A stretch of 64,000 nt of DNA from Amphritea atlantica (lineage in GTDB: Bacteria > Pseudomonadota > Gammaproteobacteria > Pseudomonadales > Balneatricaceae). The notes under the pieces are model-generated. The model ran no database searches, was not told the DNA's origin, and saw only the letters and a list, made by a program, of their open reading frames with translations. Location of the stretch: NCBI RefSeq assembly GCF_900111095.1, contig NZ_FOGB01000008.1, positions 137,275 through 201,274 of the forward strand, written 5' to 3'. The translations under genes and the position numbers were made by a program. The number at the start of each line of letters is the position of its first letter. The stretch's first letter is position 1. Below, piece after piece: positions 37,621 to 45,227 of the stretch.

Positions 37621-37690
37621 GAGGTCTCTGTGCTCTCTGTGTCCTTAGCATGCCCTCTGGGTACTGTGGTGAGACGCTTTTTTACCGGTC
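37621..37690 (+). repeat. Dispersed repeat, copy A
   Basis: Contains CTCTGTGTCCTTAGCATG followed by CCTCTGGGTACTGTGGTGAG and a CGCTTTTTT tail. It is shared almost exactly with 52598-52655 and in diverged form with 40032-40116 (minus) and 40221-40275. Confidence 0.85.
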
Positions 37691-37768
37691 TGGAGACAAA
37701 GGATCATGGTCTTCTAACTTTTCCTCGATTCTGGTGCCGCGTATGCTGTAGGCTTTAGCAATTAACAG

Positions 37769-37807
37769 GCACTGACGGTAAGCGCTGATGGTACGCACTG
37801 ACAGTAA
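37769..37807. repeat. 13-bp imperfect tandem repeat, three copies
   Basis: GCACTGACGGTAA, GCGCTGATGGTAC and GCACTGACAGTAA follow head to tail (37769-37781, 37782-37794, 37795-37807), immediately upstream of the next gene. Confidence 0.8.
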
Positions 37808-37833
37808 ACCTCAATGACGGAGGATAAAAAAGG

Positions 37834-38418
37834 ATGCATAGGATTCAATGTAAATGCGGGGCGCTGCAAGGTCATATTCAGGGATCGGGAACCTGCAGTC
37901 GGGTTGTCTGTTACTGCGCTGATTGCCGCGCCTTTACAAAGTTCTTAGGCTGCTCCGATGAGGTGCTGGATGCTCAGGGCGGAAGCGAGATTGTGCAAGT
38001 GGTGCAGCCCCGGGTGGTCTTTTCGCAGGGTCAGGAGCACCTTGCTGTCGTTCGTCTGAGTGAGAAAGGCTTGCTGCGTTGGTATGCCGACTGTTGTAAA
38101 ACTCCGATTGGAAATACCCTGGCTAATCCAAAGGTTTCGTTTATCGGACTTATTCGTCCGTTGCTTGATCAGTCTATGATTGAGAAGGACTTTGGTAGCA
38201 GCGTCGCGGTCGTCAATGTTGAATCAGCCATTGGCGAACCCAAGCCCATGAAGAAGGGGCTTTTCGGTGTCATCCTGCGATTTATCTGGATGGTTTTACC
38301 GATGCGTATTAGTGGTCAGTATCGGCGTTCTCAACTATTTACGGAGTCGGGCGAGCCTGTCGTGACACCGAAGGTACTGACAGCCGAAGAACGTAAAGCC
38401 TTGAAAGCTGACTTTTAA
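37834..38418 (+). CDS. DUF6151/GFA-like cysteine-rich protein
   Basis: A 194-residue protein with the cysteine pattern of the glutathione-dependent formaldehyde-activating (GFA-like) fold: C-K-C-G at residues 6-9, then VVCYCADCRAF near 30-36 and ADCCKTPIGNTL near 90. These probably bind zinc. No enzymatic activity can be assigned. It is preceded by a dispersed repeat and a tandem repeat and followed by a gene fragment, in keeping with the patchwork nature of this stretch. Confidence 0.7.
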   Translation: MHRIQCKCGALQGHIQGSGTCSRVVCYCADCRAFTKFLGCSDEVLDAQGGSEIVQVVQPRVVFSQGQEHLAVVRLSEKGLLRWYADCCKTPIGNTLANPKVSFIGLIRPLLDQSMIEKDFGSSVAVVNVESAIGEPKPMKKGLFGVILRFIWMVLPMRISGQYRRSQLFTESGEPVVTPKVLTAEERKALKADF

Positions 38419-38430
38419 AGAGAGTTTAGT

Positions 38431-38523
38431 CCGTCCATTAATCGTCCAGGCCAAGGGGGGGCTCAGATCAGGGAGATCGTTGAAATCGCTGGTGGTGACG
38501 GCGCTGATGGTGGAGGTGATTGA
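38431..38523 (+). pseudogene. C-terminal fragment of a glycine/aspartate-tailed small membrane protein
   Basis: The reading frame ending in TGA at 38521-38523 gives NRPGQGG...EIAGGDGADGGGD. It matches the tail NRSGAGEGSG...DGGDGGGGD of the gene at 40346-40661. No start or membrane part is present, so it is a remnant of a relative. Confidence 0.5.
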
Positions 38524-38576
38524 TGAGCTCTGACAATCAGGAATGCCCCTGATCCGTCTTGATTGGTATGTTATTC

Positions 38577-38635
38577 CCGATAACCGGTGCTCTGCTATTA
38601 CACCCTGAGGAAACATGAAAGTACCTTATGATCAG
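38577..38635 (+). repeat. Duplicated lysE-type leader, upstream copy
   Basis: About 59 bases that match 39296-39356 at most positions (AACCGGTGCTC; CCTGAGGAAACATG; CTTATGAT). In the downstream copy this is the leader, ribosome site and first codons of the LysE-family gene; here the ATG at 38628 runs into a stop after 8 codons. Confidence 0.75.
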
Positions 38636-38665
38636 AGCCGGATATCTCGATTAAGAAACCATATT

Positions 38666-39175
38666 ATGAAAAAAATTATCACATTTTTGACGCTGACTTC
38701 GTGGCTGACTGCAAGTGCCGTTTGGGCTGCTTGTGATGAGAGCATTGCCGAAAGCACACCGTCGTCACGCTTCGTACTTAACGGCGGTGAAGCATATGAC
38801 CAGCAAACAAAGTTGGCGTGGCAGCGTTGCAGTGTGGGTACTACCTGGACGAGTGATGCCGGTTGCGTTGGGGACGTAAAGCTACTGGGATTAGATAAAG
38901 CAAAGCAGTTCGCACAGGCACTCGGTGATGGTTGGCGTGTTCCAACGATTGAAGAACTCTATAGTATTGTCGAACAGAGATGCTTCAATCCAACGATTAA
39001 CGCCAGTGTGTTTCCTGCTGTAACAAATGTTGGAGAAGGTGCGCCCTATTGGAGTGATACCCCGGTTGAGGAAATTCCCTCACTCGTTTACTTCGTTGAT
39101 TTTATCGATGGTGCAATAGATGGCCACAGCAAAGGGTTTCCGCTGGCAGTGCGTCTGGTGCGAAGTGAGCCATAG
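38666..39175 (+). CDS. Secreted DUF1566-domain protein
   Basis: A 169-residue protein with a signal peptide (MKKIITFLTLTSWLTASAVWA|ACDES) and a DUF1566/Lcl-type domain. The motif LNGGEAYDQQTKLAWQRCSVG is followed by GWRVPTIEELYSIVEQRCFNPTINASVFP and YWSDTP, then a C-terminal AVRLVRS. The fold is C-type-lectin-like and such proteins are periplasmic or surface. The frame is open 17 codons further up to an ATG inside the duplicated leader, but only the ATG at 38666 gives a proper signal peptide. Confidence 0.75.
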   Translation: MKKIITFLTLTSWLTASAVWAACDESIAESTPSSRFVLNGGEAYDQQTKLAWQRCSVGTTWTSDAGCVGDVKLLGLDKAKQFAQALGDGWRVPTIEELYSIVEQRCFNPTINASVFPAVTNVGEGAPYWSDTPVEEIPSLVYFVDFIDGAIDGHSKGFPLAVRLVRSEP

Positions 39176-39295
39176 TCGTAGGGGCCGTCAAAAAGTTACG
39201 TTAGTTGTTGCCTCCAGTGTAGGCTGCTAAATTTCGTAAGATGTACAAAGCCCGGAAATATCGGTAATTTCAGCTTGGCTTATCTTTTCTTAGCC

Positions 39296-39356
39296 CCGGT
39301 AACCGGCGCTCAGCCATAACAGCCTGAAGAAACATGGAGGTATCTTATGATTTCAG
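39296..39356 (+). repeat. Duplicated lysE-type leader, downstream copy
   Basis: Partner of 38577-38635. It includes the GGAGG ribosome site and the ATG (39347) of the LysE-family gene, so the duplicated unit spans the promoter-proximal leader and start codon. Confidence 0.75.
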
Positions 39357-39961
39357 TCGAGTTTTTACTCACATCCTTAGTCGTTGTTGTTATGCCTGGT
39401 ACAGGTGTTTTATACACAGTGGCTACCGGTCTGTTCGTTGGCAAGCGCGCCAGTCTGTTCGCCGCGTCAGGCTGCACCCTGGGGATTGTGCCTTCGCTTC
39501 TGGCAAGCGTGTTTGGCTTAGCCGCTATTTTTCATACTAGCGTACTCGCTTTTCAGGTTGTTAAATATGCCGGTGCGGCATACTTACTCTATCTTGCCTG
39601 GGTTATGTGGCGCTCATCCGCTCCGCTGTCTTTAGGGGGAGAAAAGCCAGCGGCCGATTTTCTCACTGTGGCTACAAAGGGCTTTCTTATCAATATATTG
39701 AACCCTAAGTTGTCTATTTTCTTTCTCGCTTTTCTACCACAGTTTGTTTCACCGAATGCCGCTCAACCGCTGATTAACATGCTATTACTGGGTGGCGTGT
39801 TTATGGCGATGACCTTCGCTGTATTTGTTGTCTATGGCGTTATGGCCAGTAGCTTCAGCGCATATGTGGTGGGGTCAAAGAAAGTCGGTTTGGCGATCCA
39901 GAAACTATTTGCAGGTAGTTTTGCCGCACTAGGGCTTAAGCTGGCCTTTAGTGAGCGGTGA
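39347..39961 (+). CDS. LysE/RhtB-family amino-acid exporter
   Basis: A 204-residue inner-membrane exporter with about six hydrophobic segments and the family start FLLTSLVVVVMPGTGVLYTVATGLFVGKRASLFAASGCTLGI. The loop KGFLINILNPKLSIFFLAFLPQFV around residue 110 is diagnostic. It exports amino acids or related metabolites; the substrate is not predictable. GGAGG lies 7 bases before the ATG. Confidence 0.88.
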   Translation: MISVEFLLTSLVVVVMPGTGVLYTVATGLFVGKRASLFAASGCTLGIVPSLLASVFGLAAIFHTSVLAFQVVKYAGAAYLLYLAWVMWRSSAPLSLGGEKPAADFLTVATKGFLINILNPKLSIFFLAFLPQFVSPNAAQPLINMLLLGGVFMAMTFAVFVVYGVMASSFSAYVVGSKKVGLAIQKLFAGSFAALGLKLAFSER

Positions 39962-40031
39962 TCCGGTCATTAAGCCCAACACAACGGGTGAGGTCTGTTT
40001 TTCTTGCTAAGCTCTGCTCTTCCCCCCGGTG

Positions 40032-40116
40032 CTCTGGGTACGGTGCTGAACTGCACTTAAAAATGATTCACCACAGTACCCAGAGGGTATGCTAAGGGCA
40101 CGGAGGTCACAGAGAA
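40032..40116 (-). repeat. Dispersed repeat, copy B, with an inverted partial copy
   Basis: The minus-strand copy lies at 40067-40116 (TTCACCACAGTACCCAGAGG...GGGCACGGAGGTCACAGAG on the plus strand). It is preceded by a plus-strand partial copy at 40032-40050, giving a 19-bp near-palindromic pair (17 of 19 match). Confidence 0.8.
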
Positions 40117-40220
40117 AAATAAAGAGTCGGGGCTAAAACCAAATTTCCGTTTTAGTACTTTTCATTGTTTATAAAGGAGTCGTTTTATTTTCCTTACAAA
40201 ACCTTCTGCACTGGCTTTTG

Positions 40221-40275
40221 CCTCCGTGTTCTTAGTATGACCTCTGGGTACGGTGGTGAACCGCTTTTTAGCGAT
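40221..40275 (+). repeat. Dispersed repeat, copy C
   Basis: CCTCCGTGTTCTTAGTATG followed by ACCTCTGGGTACGGTGGTGA and CCGCTTTTTAGCG. It faces copy B across about 100 bp, so the 384-base gap between the lysE-like gene and the next gene is largely repeat-derived. Confidence 0.8.
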
Positions 40276-40345
40276 CAGAGGGCGAAGGGTTAACGCCCTT
40301 CAACGCTTGCACATAGAAATAGACAAAAAACAGGCAGGTAACAAC

Positions 40346-40661
40346 GTGTTAAGACTGATAGGGTTTATCCTGTTTATGGGTGGTTTAGTCACCCATCTTT
40401 GATGGCCTGTCTGGCTGGTCGTTTTTGACGTTAATTCTCGGCGCTGTTTTACTCTTCAGTGTGGAACCTTCTGTCTTGATGCTGGGTTATGGCGTCTTTG
40501 CTTTTACTGCGTTCGATGGTTTTTCGAACGGGTTATCTGAACGAACATTTGCAGGGATGATCATCGGGCTGATATTGATATCATGGTCCAACCGATCAGG
40601 CGCCGGTGAGGGGAGCGGGCTGGATATTGGTGACGGTGGTGATGGCGGCGGGGGTGACTAG
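40346..40661 (+). pseudogene. Small membrane protein gene interrupted by a +1 frameshift at CTT TGA
   Basis: A GTG start at 40346, with AGG 8 bases ahead, gives VLRLIGFILFMGGLVTHL and then TGA at 40400-40402. Moving one base forward continues as DGLSGWSFLTLILGAVLLFSV...DGGDGGGGD to the stop at 40661. Joined, this makes a coherent protein of about 104 residues with two to three membrane segments and a Gly/Asp-rich tail. The slip point CTT TGA is the same heptad core used by programmed +1 frameshifting in prfB. I see no upstream Shine-Dalgarno stimulator at the right distance, so a plain frameshift mutation is more likely. Confidence 0.55.
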
Positions 40662-40748
40662 ATGAGTTTTGAGAGTGGGGGTACGCTTGCTCAAAAAAGG
40701 ACTCGCTATATTGTATAGAGAGTCCTCTGTGGTCAAACATGCTTGCCG

Positions 40749-41798
40749 CTATAACAGCGGAATCTGGCAGTGGATGGCGCCGCTTTCATCCATCTCCGCC
40801 AGTTCGCCCTGTAGCTGCTGACACAGTCGTTGCAGATGGTTTTGCAGCTGTTGCGCCCAGGGGGAAGAGGAGAATACCGGCTGGCCATCGGTCAGGGCGA
40901 CACTCAGACGCAATTGACCAGGTTGCACAGAGGGTTCGGCGCTGAGCTTCAGATCTTCACCGTTGGCCTGCAGAATGGCCAGTTCGATCGCACTGATCAG
41001 TATCTGTCTGATCCGCTCCGGGTCGGTGTTAATCTGGGCTGGCAGGGCATCATCAACCCGATAATCCAGCAGCCAGCCTTCGCGCCGGCTCTGGGACAGA
41101 AAGGTGGAGAGCATCTCGTCCATCAGCGGTGTCAGTCTGAGTGGCGATGTTTTGGCTGTCTGGTCGGCCAGATCCAGCATGCCGATACTGTTTTGTAACC
41201 GCTGGTGTTGGGCATGCAGGTCGGTGGCCAGATCTTTCGCCACTGGGTTGAGGTCCATCTGTTGCAGCTTCTGACTCAGTTTCAGGATCGGCCGGATCTG
41301 CTGGTTTAGCTGCTGCGTGACTCCTTTTAGCAACTGGTTGTCCGGGGTGGCTGCCAGGCTGGGGGTTGCCGCCTGCAAGCGGGCATTCTTGATGTCACGA
41401 AACGAGCGCAGCGCCACCACTACCGAGGTTAGCAGGCGGGAGGCAGACAGTTCTGCTTTGCTCAGGTAATCGTTGATATCGTAATTAACAATCACCTGTG
41501 ATTCGGGGGCGTACCCCGGATGGCCGGTACGCAGAATAACCCTTATATCGCGGTTGTTGAGCTGGTTGCGGATATATTCGACCAGTTGCAGCCCTTCGTC
41601 ATCGTTTTCCATAACGACGTCGAGTAGCGCCAGCGCTATATCGGGATGCTCTGTAAGTAGTTCCCTGGCCTGGGCACCGCTCATTGCACTGATCAGTTCG
41701 ATTGGCCGTTGTTCAAACTCATAACCGCGAAAAATCATCCGGGTTATGCCGTGAATACCTTCTTCGTCGTCGACGACCAGTACTTTCCATGGATTCAT
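40749..41798 (-). CDS. Receiver domain fused to a degenerate histidine-kinase-like module
   Basis: A 349-residue protein. Residues 1-135 form an intact receiver (Asp10, Asp11, phosphoacceptor Asp60 in ALLDVVMEND, Thr91, Lys114). Residues 155-349 resemble HisKA plus ATPase. The H-box reads LNQQIRPILKLSQ, with Gln166 where the phosphoacceptor His should be. The N-box reads DPERIRQILISAIELAIL, with Ser269 and Leu273 replacing the conserved Asn residues. No glycine-rich G-box is visible. It is therefore probably a pseudokinase/output scaffold rather than an active kinase. It is last in a minus-strand run after the AraC-like giant and the binding protein. Confidence 0.75.
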   Translation of the reverse strand: MNPWKVLVVDDEEGIHGITRMIFRGYEFEQRPIELISAMSGAQARELLTEHPDIALALLDVVMENDDEGLQLVEYIRNQLNNRDIRVILRTGHPGYAPESQVIVNYDINDYLSKAELSASRLLTSVVVALRSFRDIKNARLQAATPSLAATPDNQLLKGVTQQLNQQIRPILKLSQKLQQMDLNPVAKDLATDLHAQHQRLQNSIGMLDLADQTAKTSPLRLTPLMDEMLSTFLSQSRREGWLLDYRVDDALPAQINTDPERIRQILISAIELAILQANGEDLKLSAEPSVQPGQLRLSVALTDGQPVFSSSPWAQQLQNHLQRLCQQLQGELAEMDESGAIHCQIPLL

Positions 41799-41943
41799 AA
41801 ACTACTACACATCGGTGTTTTGTCAGAGCTGCTATTTTGCCAGTAAACGTTGTCCGAGTACCAGAAAAAGCGGGCGGGGTCTGCTAATTTCATATCTAGA
41901 ATGTGTCCATTGGTTTTGTTGTTATCTGGGGCGCGATATTCAA

Positions 41944-44900
41944 TTAACTCAGTACTTTATCAAACAACCGGGCTTTGGCGTGAGCGCCCCAGTGAGTATA
42001 AAGATCCTGGCTTTTGTTGAGACAGAAACGGGCCAGACAGTGCTGCCCCTGCCATTGTAAAAAATCCCCGTAGCGTTCATAGCAGAGCGCCGGATGATGA
42101 CTAAACCCCTGCTGCTCTGCACTCTCAATGGCCTGTTCATACAAGGGGGCGGCAGGTTGGTTAAGCAGGCGGGCTTTTTCAGCCTGCAACAGGAGCAGTT
42201 GTGTTTTAAAGTTTTCCGGACTGTGTTTCGCCCAGAGTTCGAAGCGTGATTCAATCTGCTCAACTTCCAGGCGCCGGCGCTGTACCAGCAGCTGTTGGGG
42301 CTGCGCCAGAATGAGCCGCATCATGGCGGTACAAAAGAGGGCCTCACTGACACAGAAATACCCTGCCAGCTCATTTTCCAGCGAGGCTTCCCAGCTATAT
42401 AGTTCGGGCCAGAGTTGCTGCTGGTTGAGCAGAAAGGCCGCCATGATGGTATTGGCAGCCTGCCAGCCATGCTGGTATTCCACCTGGTCGGGCAGGGGGG
42501 CTTCACCACAGAGTTGTTCCATCAGCAGCAGGGATGATTGCTGCAGGCGTGCTGCCTGATGGGGCTGCTGCCGATCGAGCATCGCCTGATAATGTTGGCG
42601 ACACAGGGGCAGTTGCTCAGTCAGGGGGCTGGTCGTTAACAGTGACAGCTGATGCTGGAGTAAGCGGCATTCACTCTGTATCAGCCAGTGGCCATGCTTT
42701 TCACTCAATGTTGCAACGTGTTGGAGCTGCTCTCTGGCACTGTGCAGAGGGGTGAACCAGTGTTGCACCTGGCTGCACTGCAGCAGGGCTGCGTTAGTGG
42801 CGATATCCAGTTGCTGATCCGTTTCATGCGGCGAACGCTCTGCATCCAGCGACAGCAACCCGCCAAACTGGTTTGCCAGCTGCATCCCCTGAACTGAAAA
42901 TGCCTGTGCCAACTGATAATCGCCACAGAACCAACTGGCCACCCAGGCATAACTGACAAAGGCAAAAGGAGTCAGGTGGGTACGGCCCTGTTGCAGGCTA
43001 AGCTGTGTCATCTGGCCGATGGCGCAGGCGGCAAGCAGCGGTTTACTCTGATGGCGTGCGATCAGACTGATCTTTTCCAGCAGCTGTAACCGCAGTAACG
43101 CTTCGGGTGAAGTTAGTGGCGTTAGCTGAGGTAGCTGCTGGATATCGGTGAGTGAGCTGATTTTGTCGTGCAACGTCAACAGGAGTAATAGCTGCTGGTT
43201 GTCCGTTTCCGGAAGGGCACCATCTGTCAGCAGCGCCAGATGCTCCAACAGGTGGTTTAACGCCAGTGGCTGTTGGTTGCGGTGTAAACAGATTTCAGCG
43301 GTGATCAGTGCTGCGTTAATGCTGTCCAGTGGCGCGATATTTCCTGCGGGTAGTTGCTGCAAACACTGGTCGGCGTGGTCAACCTCGCCCGCCAGCAGGT
43401 GTAACTTAGCACGTTGCAGCAGGAGTGTATTTTTTTTGGCTGTCTGACTGGGTTTCAGCAGCCGGTAGGCGTTTGACAGGTAGCGGCTGGCACTGTCAAA
43501 ACGCTGTTCATTTTGCGCGAGTCTGGCCGCACGAATGTTGAGCTGTCGCAGGCGTTTGCGGTGCTGGTTATCGGTATGCTGAAATGCACGGTTCAGATGT
43601 AGTAACACAGGGGTTATCTGATCCAGTGTGAAGGTTGTTGGCAGACGATTCAGCATCGCCATACCACACTGCTGATGCAGCGTGCATTTCTCTGTTTCAC
43701 TGAGTCGCTGGTAGATGGTGGTGCGGATATCCGGATGACAAAAGCAGCAAAGGGTCTGTTTATCCACCGAATCGTTTTCAGTCCGGGCGGCGAAGTTGTC
43801 GCTCTCCCCCGATGTGGAACTAGGCGTTGGGGTGCGGCCAATATTGATCAGCCCAAGTTGTTCGGCGGGCCAGAGGTGTATTGCCAGCCGCGCGACCGGA
43901 TTGTGGGTGATCTCCCCCAGTTCGACCAGGTTGATTTGTTCGCCCAGCAGAGCAGCCCATTCCAGCAGTTCAAGGGTGAAACTGTTGAGCTTGCTGATAC
44001 GTTTTTCAATTTTATTGATGCGCTGACGGCTGCTACTTTGTTGCAGCCACTGGGTATGGCTATCCCGCTGGCGGGCGGAAGATGAGGTGTCAATAAAGGC
44101 GACGGGTTTGATCTGTTGCCGGTACTGGCTGGGGGCGACACCCATCCAGCGTTTAAACGCTTTTTGAAACGCTGACTGATTTGAAAAACCTAATTGAAAT
44201 GCGATTTCGCCAAAACTCAGCTGGCCACGCTGGATCATTTGCAGGCAAACATCCCGTCGGGTCTGATCATAGATATCCTGAAAATTGGTCCCCAGAAGAC
44301 CCAGTTTGCGTTGCAGTGTCCTGAGGCTGAGTCCGACAGAGGCAGCGATCTGTTCCCGGCGGATACAACCTTTACCCTCGGCCAACTGGCGTCTGATCAG
44401 ATTCCGGGTCTGTGCTGTCAGGGCACTCTGCTGGGCCGATTTACTTAACAGGGAATCAGCAAATTCGCGGTGCAGCTGATGCATCTCAGGGTTGGCGTCG
44501 AGGCAGCTTAGCGACAGGTAGTCACTGGCAAGCAGCAGTTGGTTTCGGGGGGCATCAAACTGCACCTCTGCAGCAAAAAATTGCTGGTAGGGCAACAGGT
44601 TTTCCGGTTCTGGAAATGCCAGCTGGACCAGACGGACGGGGATCTGATGGCCGGTTAACCAGCGGGGCCAGTTGATCAGGCAGGCGAGCAGGTATTCAAC
44701 CGGTTGCAGTTCTGGATCGTTCAGTTCCAGAGTAAGCCGGGTGCCCTCTGCGGACTGCTCCATCTGAATAATCGCCCCTTCAAGCAGCAAAGGCAGATAA
44801 TCGATCAGTGCCTGATAGGCTTTACCCAGCGTCGCGGCGGTGGACATCAGAAAGCCGATAGAGCCGAGCGTTCGCGGCTGAGTGGCTTCCCCTAGGTTCA

Positions 44901-45105
44901 GTGCAATACGGGGATTATCGGTGGTCTGCGCCAGGGTTTGCAGTATCTGACCATAGGCTGAGGCAGGAAAGCGGGCCCCGGGTATAGCGAACTCTTCCTG
45001 GGTCAGCGAGGCGCTTTCCAGAATCCCGGCCGGATCCAGTCTGTAGTGCTGGGCCAGTTGCAATACCGGTTCCAGCAGTTTGGTTGTTGCTGTGGTTACC
45101 GTCAT
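41944..45105 (-). CDS. AraC-family regulator with long STAND-type helical C-terminus and no NTPase
   Basis: A 1,053-residue protein. Residues 1-200 match the arabinose-binding-like N-domain of AraC/OruR-type regulators (IALNLGEATQPRTLGSIGFLMSTAATLGKAYQAL). Residues about 230-335 are an AraC DNA-binding domain (LRTLQRKLGLLGTNFQDIYDQTRRD; LSFGEIAFQLGFSNQSAFQKAFKRWMGVAPSQYR). After residue 365 comes a winged-helix and TPR-like helical region. Segments such as LELLEWAALLGEQINLVELGEI, CHPDIRTTIYQRLSETEKCTLHQQCGMAML and AARLAQNEQRFDSASRYLSNAYRLL match the part that follows the P-loop ATPase in PknB-type kinases and STAND regulators. No Walker A or B is present. It is likely a large signal-integrating transcription factor; target and ligand are unknown. 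Confidence 0.8.
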   Translation of the reverse strand: MTVTTATTKLLEPVLQLAQHYRLDPAGILESASLTQEEFAIPGARFPASAYGQILQTLAQTTDNPRIALNLGEATQPRTLGSIGFLMSTAATLGKAYQALIDYLPLLLEGAIIQMEQSAEGTRLTLELNDPELQPVEYLLACLINWPRWLTGHQIPVRLVQLAFPEPENLLPYQQFFAAEVQFDAPRNQLLLASDYLSLSCLDANPEMHQLHREFADSLLSKSAQQSALTAQTRNLIRRQLAEGKGCIRREQIAASVGLSLRTLQRKLGLLGTNFQDIYDQTRRDVCLQMIQRGQLSFGEIAFQLGFSNQSAFQKAFKRWMGVAPSQYRQQIKPVAFIDTSSSARQRDSHTQWLQQSSSRQRINKIEKRISKLNSFTLELLEWAALLGEQINLVELGEITHNPVARLAIHLWPAEQLGLINIGRTPTPSSTSGESDNFAARTENDSVDKQTLCCFCHPDIRTTIYQRLSETEKCTLHQQCGMAMLNRLPTTFTLDQITPVLLHLNRAFQHTDNQHRKRLRQLNIRAARLAQNEQRFDSASRYLSNAYRLLKPSQTAKKNTLLLQRAKLHLLAGEVDHADQCLQQLPAGNIAPLDSINAALITAEICLHRNQQPLALNHLLEHLALLTDGALPETDNQQLLLLLTLHDKISSLTDIQQLPQLTPLTSPEALLRLQLLEKISLIARHQSKPLLAACAIGQMTQLSLQQGRTHLTPFAFVSYAWVASWFCGDYQLAQAFSVQGMQLANQFGGLLSLDAERSPHETDQQLDIATNAALLQCSQVQHWFTPLHSAREQLQHVATLSEKHGHWLIQSECRLLQHQLSLLTTSPLTEQLPLCRQHYQAMLDRQQPHQAARLQQSSLLLMEQLCGEAPLPDQVEYQHGWQAANTIMAAFLLNQQQLWPELYSWEASLENELAGYFCVSEALFCTAMMRLILAQPQQLLVQRRRLEVEQIESRFELWAKHSPENFKTQLLLLQAEKARLLNQPAAPLYEQAIESAEQQGFSHHPALCYERYGDFLQWQGQHCLARFCLNKSQDLYTHWGAHAKARLFDKVLS

Positions 45106-45227
45106 GAAAATAAAGTTGGCATGGAAGGATGTATGTATATTTTTGTTGTTAGAAACAAGAATATCATGATGCTGTCCGGCTGTATGTCTTTTCGTGCCGT
45201 TTTGTTTGGCCGAGTTGCTCTTAGCCG

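Noticed and set aside
37549-37758. 69-residue open frame after the lipoprotein gene
   Set aside because: It overlaps the lipoprotein stop and mostly translates the dispersed repeat; no start signal or family.
40280-40366. Second attC-like site (GTTAACGCCCTTCAACGC on the left, GTTAAGA on the right)
   Set aside because: Left boxes look right, but there is no matching inner box on the right side, so the fold cannot form.
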